64,000 nt of DNA. Origin: Bacteroidota bacterium. GTDB lineage: Bacteria; Bacteroidota; Bacteroidia; Chitinophagales; Saprospiraceae. Location of the stretch: assembly GCA_030147525.1 (NCBI GenBank), contig JASBVF010000056.1, positions 1-64,000 of the forward strand, written 5' to 3'. Below, one piece after another: positions 41,101 to 47,072 of the stretch (its first letter is position 1; each line of letters starts with the position of its first letter). Below the pieces are notes generated by a model that was given only the letters and a program-made list of their open reading frames with translations, searched no databases and was not told the origin of the DNA. The translations under genes were made by a program, and so were the position numbers.

Positions 41101-42030
41101 TGCCAAGTCCTCCGCTGGGAAGGGGCGCACCAAGTTCAGATTCAGGCAGCCCACTTTTGCTTTTTCTTTGTTTCGCAATTCATCCACCGCTTCAGTTGCT
41201 TTTTGAAAAACGGCACCCTGCGTAACCAGCACGTAATCAGCATCATCCACCCGGTGGGCGCTCACTGGTGCGTATTTCCTTCCCGTCAATTTTTCAAACT
41301 CGGCAAACACCGAGGCGAAGATTTCCGGCAAATGCTGGTAGAAAAACCGCTGCCGTGCCGCCGCTTCAAGTGATTGTGTGTGGGCGTCTTTTTCCACGCC
41401 ATTCACCGTCGGGAAGTCGAAGTTGAACCAGTTGGGCAGCCTCCGGCGGGTATCGCCGAAGAGCATTTTCTGGGCGGGTGTCGGGCAGGCGATTGGCTCG
41501 TCCGGGTCGCCGAGGAATTGGCGGATGGTCGTTTGGTCAGGAAATTTTACGGGCTGCTCGCCGTCAAAGTTATGAAAAACGATACCCGGCACGAGCGACA
41601 ATTCTGCCACCCGGTGGGCGATGAGAGCAAAATCCACAGCCTCCTGGGTGGTGTTGGCGATAAGTTGGAAGCAGCCGGAGCCGCTCAAGTTAGGCGGTAA
41701 CTTCAAGTTACCGCCTAACTTTGGCACCACATGTACCACCGCCCCGATGTGCTGCCGGGCGAGTGTGCTCAGTTGCCCCATATTTTTCACCAAATCCTCC
41801 TCTTGCACGAAGCCCGCCGTCCGCAAGCCACTGGAAGCGATTCCCAACAGGTAGGATAAGTCGTTGGAAGCGAAGCGGTTGGGGGTTCTGCCGAAGGTGT
41901 GTTCGACGGGTTTTGATTCCCAGCCCACTGGCGTCAGGATGCCTTCGCTGATGCTGGATTCGAGCAACTGGACTGCCTCGGGGACAGTCAGTGTTAAGGA
42001 TTCACCGTGTATTTTAAGTTGCTTTTGCAT
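38179..42030 (-). CDS. NifJ-derived giant Fe-S protein with degenerate ThDP domain
   Basis: A 1283-residue protein built on the pyruvate:ferredoxin oxidoreductase plan. Residues ~15-250 are PFOR domain I-like (ASSGLRTAGFVQEEDL, AVDFALIAHRVAEL). Residues ~265-345 are domain II (DYVLVTQGAVFQKATEAVDE, LNLNLVRPFP). The gamma domain is missing; chain continues through YYLGLHFTKNKTDYPQHEVL. Two ferredoxin motifs follow, C522TGCGTCFVQCP and C673TACGLCAQICP. The ThDP-domain remnant (~740-1160) has GGSLGESGA where NifJ has the Cys-rich GACAGCGE, and LLVGSRDSF where GDGW should bind Mg-ThDP. The C-terminal 90 residues are a coiled coil. It should carry electrons but not do PFOR chemistry; a scaffold or electron hub is likely. 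Confidence 0.75.
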   Translation of the reverse strand: MQKQLKIHGESLTLTVPEAVQLLESSISEGILTPVGWESKPVEHTFGRTPNRFASNDLSYLLGIASSGLRTAGFVQEEDLVKNMGQLSTLARQHIGAVVHVVPKLGGNLKLPPNLSGSGCFQLIANTTQEAVDFALIAHRVAELSLVPGIVFHNFDGEQPVKFPDQTTIRQFLGDPDEPIACPTPAQKMLFGDTRRRLPNWFNFDFPTVNGVEKDAHTQSLEAAARQRFFYQHLPEIFASVFAEFEKLTGRKYAPVSAHRVDDADYVLVTQGAVFQKATEAVDELRNKEKAKVGCLNLNLVRPFPAEDLAKLLSGKKAVTVLEAVDGVQMGEPPVFTQVKAALEGGPSGGHFWDKKKELALISGQLDLPNFENLVKLITAALRNMLLGDKAKRRYYLGLHFTKNKTDYPQHEVLLQTIAREYPGIGDETLPEEPISTHGFNRGKESNLGLPLVVRKHKNLGPPYSRLSRFYQDAAYFFQSGEAQELIADPFQALPVMPATTAGLSGMDARRTELPVFLPEKCTGCGTCFVQCPHSAIPPVALGFESLLRGGMDIAGRQGLSVSSLTPLVKNLGKVSAQVVRSASSDAASSDGVTSSYPVTLAGDFLPFAFEKLTTQLNLTGEKLENAQRDFANLLSVLSDFPVAVTEAFFEKNETREKGSGELFSLAIDPHACTACGLCAQICPEDALTMSAQTPELLAQTERNFSTWEQLPDTASDAIRRQVNDGDYNPFAAVLLSRFNYLSMTGGSLGESGAPAKTLLHWLTALTESAVQPGVVEQVREVEKLIENLSENIHEKLSGALPKDDSSALWNAIAEAQGKRLPMDEIFGKLGAGEHLKLLDTALLQRKIQLVNDLKELRWLLTEGPNGMGRSRFGLALHDGSLPGAAFPFNPFTTPVIFDKNGVTAELAEGLFRGYLRHALDNLRLLRRARLEANDKYQPDVHAPKIAALRWQDLEEGEKRLVPPMLLVGSRDSFLEKNFTQLNSLLAGDFPIKIIVLNDGQLSPDGEAAVNFSKNNTLLLSALALRKAFVFQGVMDGGKVLFNNLLKGLQRPGPAFFHLLAPYQVQHTAVDWTALPKLALETRAFPFFAFDPVKKGGFLSTQISLEGNPSAEENWHKAELNFIEKDEQKSQPYTLTLADWLFTQVNWASHFRPALEDEANLLPVAELLALEPSAREGKVAMIFSLGENGELQRWVASRQVVEAAQAAENQWHTLREIAGTLTPYPEKLWKEAEAELTKKYEAKLADVRADYESQLAKKEAAVMADVKVKLREKLLALSMRGVN
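40232..40262. repeat. In-frame 31-bp palindrome in NifJ-like gene
   Basis: A perfect palindrome, GTGACGGGGTAACTT-G-AAGTTACCCCGTCAC. Its inner GGTAACTT-N-AAGTTACC core is shared with 41687-41721. It encodes part of the linker after the first Fe-S motif (GVTSSYPVT), next to two CGTCACTTGAGGC direct repeats. Confidence 0.85.
40703..40720. repeat. In-frame 18-bp palindrome in NifJ-like gene
   Basis: CCACGGTT-GA-AACCGTGG, in frame and coding for HGFNRG in a loop of the 1283-residue protein before its first Fe-S motif. Confidence 0.75.
40904..40930. repeat. In-frame 27-bp palindrome in NifJ-like gene
   Basis: TTTACCAAATTTT-C-AAAATTTGGTAAA, a perfect palindrome with a single-base centre. It codes for LPNFENLVK in the region after domain II. 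Confidence 0.85.
41687..41721. repeat. In-frame 35-bp palindrome in NifJ-like gene
   Basis: AAGTTAGGCGGTAACTT-C-AAGTTACCGCCTAACTT, a perfect 17-bp stem with one central base, coding for KLGGNLKLPPNL. Its core is the same as that of the palindrome at 40232-40262. Confidence 0.85.
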
Positions 42031-42042
42031 GATTTTTTTGCT

Positions 42043-42315
42043 TCATCTTGGGGCTTGGAATGTTGCATGTCCGTCACAGATTTTCATGGAAGGATGAAGT
42101 ACTACTTTTCCTTCCTCCGTCAGGACTACTTTTTGGCGACTAATTAGAAAGTTGAGTGCATTTTCTTTCGGAAAAGCATTTCCCGAACATGCACCAAAGT
42201 GAACATCAGCGCCCCACGTGTTACCGATGGCTTCTACCAACTCTTCAGGTGTCCAGTGTCCGTTATTCTTTTCGACTAAAAAGATTACCTCGTGTATGTG
42301 CTTTATGTTATTCAT
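42043..42315 (-). CDS. YecH-like small metal-binding protein
   Basis: The start at 42315 (MNNIKHIHEVIFLVE) matches the family start; an upstream ATG adds 13 unrelated residues. The 90-residue product has the YecH/DUF2492 pattern: a helical N-terminal half (WTPEELVEAIGNTWGADVHF), then a Cys-containing GACSGN, a helix and a C-terminal CDGHATF. The conserved Cys/His residues are thought to bind metal. It starts between rnfB and the NifJ-like gene and ends 12 bp before the latter, so it is co-transcribed. Its function in the cluster is unknown. Confidence 0.75.
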   Translation of the reverse strand: MNNIKHIHEVIFLVEKNNGHWTPEELVEAIGNTWGADVHFGACSGNAFPKENALNFLISRQKVVLTEEGKVVLHPSMKICDGHATFQAPR

Positions 42316-42431
42316 GTCTTTTGTTGCTTTTGCATGATTTTTCTTGGCGCCCACCCCTGACCCCTAAAGGAAGACCACTTCGGGAAGTGCGCAGGTATTT
42401 GCAGATTTGGTTCCCCTTCAGGGATCAGGGG

Positions 42432-43313
42432 TCAAAAATTCTCCTTAAACCCATACTTCTCCACCCGCCCCGTCGGCAGCCACGTCCCTTGAATTTTGGC
42501 GAACTGCGCCTCCTCCACCCACACAATCGCATCGGTGGGACAGCGGAGGGTGGCGTCGATGGTCGCCAGGTGGTTCAGGTCGTAGTTGATGACGGCGAGG
42601 TTGTTTTTGATTTCAATCAGCCCCGGTGCGGCGTCGGCAACGCAGCGTCCGCAGGCGGTGCAGGCGACGGAGCATTTGTTTAGCGCCAGGTCGCCTTCCA
42701 GCAGCGATTTGCACTGCACGATGAGCTTTTGACTGACGGGGTACAGCTCGAACAGTCCCTTCGGACAGGCCACCACGCAGTCGTTGCAGGCGACGCATTT
42801 TTCGGGGATGACCACCGGCAGACCATCGTCGTTCATCACGATGGCGCCGAAGTCGCAGGCATCGGCGCAGTCGCCCAGACCGATGCAGCCCCAGGAGCAG
42901 GCTTTCGGTCCGCCCGTCACGACGGACTCGCCACGGCAGGTGCGCAGCGTTCCCCGGTATTCGGCGAGGTTGTGCGCTTCCCGCTTGCCACCGGCGCAGA
43001 GCAGCCTTGCCACCCTGCGCTCTTCCGAACCGGCATCCACACCGAGGTATTCGGCGATGCGGGCCAGGCCATCTGCCGACGAGACGGTGCATTTCGACAC
43101 GGCCACCTCACCTTTCACCACCAACTCCGCAAAGGCCCGGCAGCCGGGTTGCCCGCAGGCGCCGCAGTTGGCGTGGGGCAGCATTTCCTCCACCTCGTCG
43201 ATGCGGGGGTCTTCGTACACCTTCAATTTCTTGTAGGCAACGGCGATGACGGCGGCGAAGAGGAGTCCGAGGCCGCCGACGATGGAAATGGCTATGATGA
43301 TTTCGTTTAGCAC
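42432..43313 (-). CDS. rnfB: Rnf complex Fe-S subunit B, with fewer cluster ligands
   Basis: A 293-residue protein with the RnfB N-terminal membrane helix, KVYEDPRIDEVEEMLPHANC and the first cluster motif CGACGQPGC, followed by ferredoxin-type segments. CVACNDCVVACP is complete. Compared with RnfB of other Bacteroidota as I remember it, CIGCGDC reads CIGLGDC, the next motif reads CTACGRCVADAAP (last Cys gone), and the final motif reads NHLATIDATLRCP (three Cys gone). RnfB normally takes electrons from ferredoxin through these clusters. The subunit may still work with a shorter chain, or the NifJ-like protein may replace the lost clusters. Confidence 0.88.
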   Translation of the reverse strand: MLNEIIIAISIVGGLGLLFAAVIAVAYKKLKVYEDPRIDEVEEMLPHANCGACGQPGCRAFAELVVKGEVAVSKCTVSSADGLARIAEYLGVDAGSEERRVARLLCAGGKREAHNLAEYRGTLRTCRGESVVTGGPKACSWGCIGLGDCADACDFGAIVMNDDGLPVVIPEKCVACNDCVVACPKGLFELYPVSQKLIVQCKSLLEGDLALNKCSVACTACGRCVADAAPGLIEIKNNLAVINYDLNHLATIDATLRCPTDAIVWVEEAQFAKIQGTWLPTGRVEKYGFKENF

Positions 43314-43319
43314 GGTTTG

Positions 43320-43444
43320 GTGAATTAGTAAATTTGTGAATTGGTAAATTGGGTGGGGCGCTGAGTGAATTGGTGAATTGGTGAATTAGTAAATTGGGTT
43401 AGGACCCAGCCTAATTCACCAATTTACTAATTCACTAATTTACT
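43320..43444. repeat. GTRAATTR hairpin 5 (853-aa gene/rnfB gap)
   Basis: A compound element: a first run of GTGAATTA/GTAAATTT units with core GGGTGGGGCGCTGA, then a second run (GTGAATTG x3, GTGAATTA, GTAAATTG) with core GGTTAGGACCCAGCC and a complementary right arm. The right arm supplies the TAA stop of the 853-residue protein. Confidence 0.85.
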
Positions 43445-46001
43445 GAAACTTCTCCGCCCGCTTCACCAACTCCTCCAACCCCGGCTCCTCCGCATTCAGC
43501 GGCGCCCCCGGATGAATAATACTCACCGGGCACTTCTCCGCCGCCAGTACCAATTCACGGAACGTACCCGCTTTCGGGTCGGCGATAAAGGCCTGCTTGT
43601 CGGCGTTGTAGTTGAACATGCGCTTGTTCAGGTTGATGCAGTCGTTGCAGGAGGTACAGAGCGGAGTGTCAATCCACGGCTCGCTGGACATGAGAATTTC
43701 TTCTTCCGCCTGCTTCGGAGCCTCCGGTTTCGGTGCCTCAGCTTCGGCGACTGGCTCGGTGGACTTAGTTTTGGGAGCGGGTGCAGCCTTCACTTTTTTT
43801 GGCGGGCCAACTGGCAAATCGACCAGTTCCGAAGTATCCATGTCGAGGAGGACGGCGGCGAGGCGCTCCATGGCGGCACGGCCTTCTTCCTCTTTTGCCT
43901 TGTCCAATTCGGCAGCGTGAACGGCTTGCAGGTCAGTAGTTTTTTTGGAAAACTCCGCCTCCAACTCCTGGCGCAGCCGCCCGGTTGCCTGCTCGACGTG
44001 GTAGCTGTGGATGCCCGCATTTTCCTGTAAAAAATGCCAGAAATCCAGCCGCTCACGGCAGGCGACGACGAGCGGGGCAGCAACGGCGGCTTTTTGCAAA
44101 TTATTCTTTTCATCCACCACCCAGATGTAAGGGACTTTGGCGTAGAGTTCTGCCGGTGGTGGTTTGAGGTAGTCACCGAGCGGCACGAAGTCGTCGGTCC
44201 AGAACTCCGGCGGCACGAGGTGAAACTGCCCGGCGTAGTGCCCATCCTGCGCCGCAAAATCGGCGAAGGTGAACGGTAAGTCGAGCGCCTCCTCTTCCCC
44301 TTTTTCATTTTGAAAAACGAGGCGGTGCTGCGGGAAATCGTCCTCCGGCTGCGGGTTGTGGAGGATGTTGAAACGGCTGCCCCAGCGTGCGCCCTGCTCG
44401 TGGTTGTACACGAAGCCGGGGAATTCCCGTCCCTCGACGGCGGCGCTTGTCCAGAGGTTCGGGCCGCTGAGGGACTGCTCCTCGCCCGCCGGTGAGAAAA
44501 TGTAGAACATCGCAGGAGCGAAACTGCCCAGCCCTTCCCGGTAGCCCTCGACCAGTTTGCCGGGAGCGACGGAGGCGGATTGCAGCACGTAGGCGTTGCG
44601 GTGGGCAATGGCCAGAGCGCCGGGTTCCTGGCGGTAGGCAAAGCCTTCGGCAACACCCGGAACACCCTGTTTCAGCACCAGCATTTTCACGGGGCGATTG
44701 CTGGACAGCAGTTGCGAAAATTCGTTCAACTCGCTCGCTATCAGTGCATTATCTTTTGTAAAAAGTAAAACTGGCGGGCAAACAGCCATCTCCTCCGCCG
44801 TGAAGGAGCGCCAGTCGAAGTGGGCGAAAAAGTCGCCGTGAATGTCAGGCGTGTACTTGTCGTCCACCTCCAGTTCCGCCGTGCGGATGGCAGCGAACAG
44901 CCCGGCGTATTCCGCCATTTTTTTATCGAAAACCTCCATTGCCAGTTGGCAATCCTGCCCCGGATTGGCGACCAGCACGGTGCATTTTTCAAAGGCATTT
45001 TCCCAATCCACCTTGGCCGATGCGGCCAGCGATTCGCCGAGGATGAGGCAGGCATTTTTTTGAAAAAAGTCAGCCTTGGTGTCCTCCAGCAGTGCCACGA
45101 TTTTTTCGATGCGCTGCTGCCGCTCCTCCGGCATGATGGCCGAGCCACCCTTCGGAATCACTGATGACAGTTCCTCGAAGTTGAAAAACTCTTGTGCAAA
45201 ATCGAGCGAACCATGCAGCTTGTCCGGCGAGTGGGACTCCGGTTTTTTATCCTGCTCCACGGCGAGGATTTCCTTCAGCCGGGCAGTCAGGCGTTTGATT
45301 TTTTCCTGTAAAACCTTGCGCTTGACCGTCAAGTGATTGCGCAGTATCGCAGCGAGCAGGTAAAACGGCGCATTCGGCGAAAACGGAACGAGCAGCCCCT
45401 GCCGGGGGATTTGCTTGCGCAGGTTGTTCACGTCGTTGGCGAAGGTCTCGCCCTCGGCCCCGCCGATGTTCAGGCGGGCCACCAGTGTCTCCAAAGCATC
45501 ATCAATGACGGCGAAGGCCTGGTAGGCATCCTCAGCGAACTGCACCTTCTCCCGCACGATGACTTCGAGGCGCAAGAGGTTGTCTTTCAATATTTTAGCT
45601 TCACCCTCGCCGGGCGCCGAACGGGCGATTCGCTCCGTGAGCAGTTCATGCAGCGGCATGACCTGACCGCCTGCTTCCTCCTCCATCCAGAGGGGGAAGT
45701 TGCGCTCCATGTGCGGGCGGTTGCGGTACGGCGCCAGCAGGGCGGGGTAGCCACCTTGCGGCATTTCGCCGCCCTGTCCGCTGCGGAAAAAGGCACGAAG
45801 CGTGCGCCAGTAGGCACGCTGCTCCTCGTTGGGTACCGGTTCGGCTGCGGGCATCACGGGGAGGGTGCTTACTTCCCTGAAAGTCAACTCGCCCGGGTGT
45901 TCGGCGGTGATGCCGCCGCCGGGACGGATGCCAATTGCCTCTGCGGCTTCTTCGGTGAAGAGGTCGAGGAGGAGAGATGTATCTTGTGAGTTATTTTTCA
46001 T
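43440..46001 (-). CDS. NifJ-ThDP-domain-derived Fe-S protein, paralogue of 1283-aa protein
   Basis: An 853-residue protein homologous to the C-terminal half of the 1283-residue neighbour: VDDKYTPDIHGDFFAHFDWR aligns with ANDKYQPDVHAPKIAALRWQ, and PPVLLFTKDNALIASELNEF with PPMLLVGSRDSFLEKNFTQL. PFOR domains I and II are absent. The position of the Mg-ThDP GDG motif is occupied by FTKDNAL, so ThDP catalysis is not expected. After a Pro/Ala/Lys-rich linker (~735-780) the C terminus holds a single ferredoxin-type site, CTSCNDC followed by a distant EKCPVS. It lies 11 bp after korB and is surely co-transcribed. A structural or electron-transfer partner of KorAB and Rnf is likely. Confidence 0.7.
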   Translation of the reverse strand: MKNNSQDTSLLLDLFTEEAAEAIGIRPGGGITAEHPGELTFREVSTLPVMPAAEPVPNEEQRAYWRTLRAFFRSGQGGEMPQGGYPALLAPYRNRPHMERNFPLWMEEEAGGQVMPLHELLTERIARSAPGEGEAKILKDNLLRLEVIVREKVQFAEDAYQAFAVIDDALETLVARLNIGGAEGETFANDVNNLRKQIPRQGLLVPFSPNAPFYLLAAILRNHLTVKRKVLQEKIKRLTARLKEILAVEQDKKPESHSPDKLHGSLDFAQEFFNFEELSSVIPKGGSAIMPEERQQRIEKIVALLEDTKADFFQKNACLILGESLAASAKVDWENAFEKCTVLVANPGQDCQLAMEVFDKKMAEYAGLFAAIRTAELEVDDKYTPDIHGDFFAHFDWRSFTAEEMAVCPPVLLFTKDNALIASELNEFSQLLSSNRPVKMLVLKQGVPGVAEGFAYRQEPGALAIAHRNAYVLQSASVAPGKLVEGYREGLGSFAPAMFYIFSPAGEEQSLSGPNLWTSAAVEGREFPGFVYNHEQGARWGSRFNILHNPQPEDDFPQHRLVFQNEKGEEEALDLPFTFADFAAQDGHYAGQFHLVPPEFWTDDFVPLGDYLKPPPAELYAKVPYIWVVDEKNNLQKAAVAAPLVVACRERLDFWHFLQENAGIHSYHVEQATGRLRQELEAEFSKKTTDLQAVHAAELDKAKEEEGRAAMERLAAVLLDMDTSELVDLPVGPPKKVKAAPAPKTKSTEPVAEAEAPKPEAPKQAEEEILMSSEPWIDTPLCTSCNDCINLNKRMFNYNADKQAFIADPKAGTFRELVLAAEKCPVSIIHPGAPLNAEEPGLEELVKRAEKFQ

Positions 46002-46012
46002 CGGGATAGATT

Positions 46013-46969
46013 TTACACCGCAAACGCCTCCAACTTCCTTTCAATCGCCGCCATCTTTTGTTCCGGCGTATAGCCCAGGTTGTGCGCCCCGTACAGGTCG
46101 TACCGCAGCGCTTGTTTGTTTTGATAAAACAGGCCGAGGTAGGTCATGCTTGGGTCCTCGGCGAGGGTGCGGGCGGCGTTGATGTCAGTTGGGTCGTGCT
46201 GCACGTGGTGGGTGAACATGCGCTCGGTCGACTCGTCCGGCTGGATGCCGTTTTCATGCATGAGCAACTGCACGGTGTCCCGCTCACTGACTTTTTGCTT
46301 CGCAAAATCGGCCATGAACTTCGGGCAGCGCATGGATATTTTCACAAAAGAAAAACCCTGGTGCTCGTAAGCGGCCTTGATGGTGGCGTACAGGTGGCTC
46401 GGCACCCAGTCCACGGTCTGCGCCACGAAGCTGACGTTCGACACGCCGAGCGTTGTCTGGATGGGGTTGACCGGGGGCAGCACGGAGCCTTCCGGGTGGG
46501 TGTTGGAAATGGTACCCATCGGGGAGGTCGGCGAAGTCTGCTTTTTAGTCATACCGTAAATCTGGTTGTCGAACAGCAGCACAGTCAGGTTCATGTTGTA
46601 GCGGATGGCGTGGAGCCAGTGCCCTGCGCCGATGGAGCAGCAGTCGCCGTCGCCAGTTACCACGAAAACGTGCAGATCGGGGCGGCGGAATTTGACACCC
46701 TCGGCCACAGGAAACGCCCGCCCATGCAGACCGTGGAAGCCGTAGGTATCCATGTAGTGCGGGAAGCGGCTGGAGCAGCCGATGCCGGACACGAACACAG
46801 TCTTTTCCGGCGGCAATTGCTTTTCAGCGCATAGCCGCTGCACAGCATGGAGTACGGAGTGGTCGCCGCAACCGGGACACCAGCGGGCGATGCCCTTGGT
46901 GTAGTCGCTCTGCGGATGGTAGGTTTCGGGGAGGTCGATGGCGCAGTAGTCGTTGTTTAAGCCGAACAT
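46013..46969 (-). CDS. korB: 2-oxoacid:ferredoxin oxidoreductase subunit beta
   Basis: A 318-residue ThDP- and Fe-S-binding subunit. RWCPGCGDHSVLHAV provides two cluster Cys, VSGIGCSSRFPHYMDTYGFH follows, and VVTGDGDCCSIGAGHWLHAI...VLLFDNQIYGMTKKQTSPTS is the GDG-X-N Mg-ThDP motif. The TKKQTSPTSP segment is typical of KorB. With KorA it oxidises a 2-oxoacid (2-oxoglutarate is most common) plus CoA to acyl-CoA and CO2, reducing ferredoxin. Length and residues are normal, so this is the catalytic centre of the cluster. Confidence 0.92.
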   Translation of the reverse strand: MFGLNNDYCAIDLPETYHPQSDYTKGIARWCPGCGDHSVLHAVQRLCAEKQLPPEKTVFVSGIGCSSRFPHYMDTYGFHGLHGRAFPVAEGVKFRRPDLHVFVVTGDGDCCSIGAGHWLHAIRYNMNLTVLLFDNQIYGMTKKQTSPTSPMGTISNTHPEGSVLPPVNPIQTTLGVSNVSFVAQTVDWVPSHLYATIKAAYEHQGFSFVKISMRCPKFMADFAKQKVSERDTVQLLMHENGIQPDESTERMFTHHVQHDPTDINAARTLAEDPSMTYLGLFYQNKQALRYDLYGAHNLGYTPEQKMAAIERKLEAFAV

Positions 46970-46975
46970 GATGTT

Positions 46976-47072
46976 AGTGAATTGGTGAATTAGTGAATTG
47001 GTGAATTGGTGAATTGGTGAATTAGTGGGGGACCCTCCTAATTTACCAATTCACTAATTCACCAATTCACTC
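46976..47072. repeat. GTRAATTR hairpin 6 (korA/korB gap)
   Basis: GTGAATTG/GTGAATTA units repeated six times, core GTGGGGGACCCTCC, then a complementary right arm. The right arm supplies the final residues (LVN) and TAG stop of KorA. Confidence 0.85.

Noticed and set aside
43320-43444. Possible CRISPR array
   Set aside because: The repeats are 8-bp units without unique spacers, arranged as an inverted repeat, and no cas genes are near.
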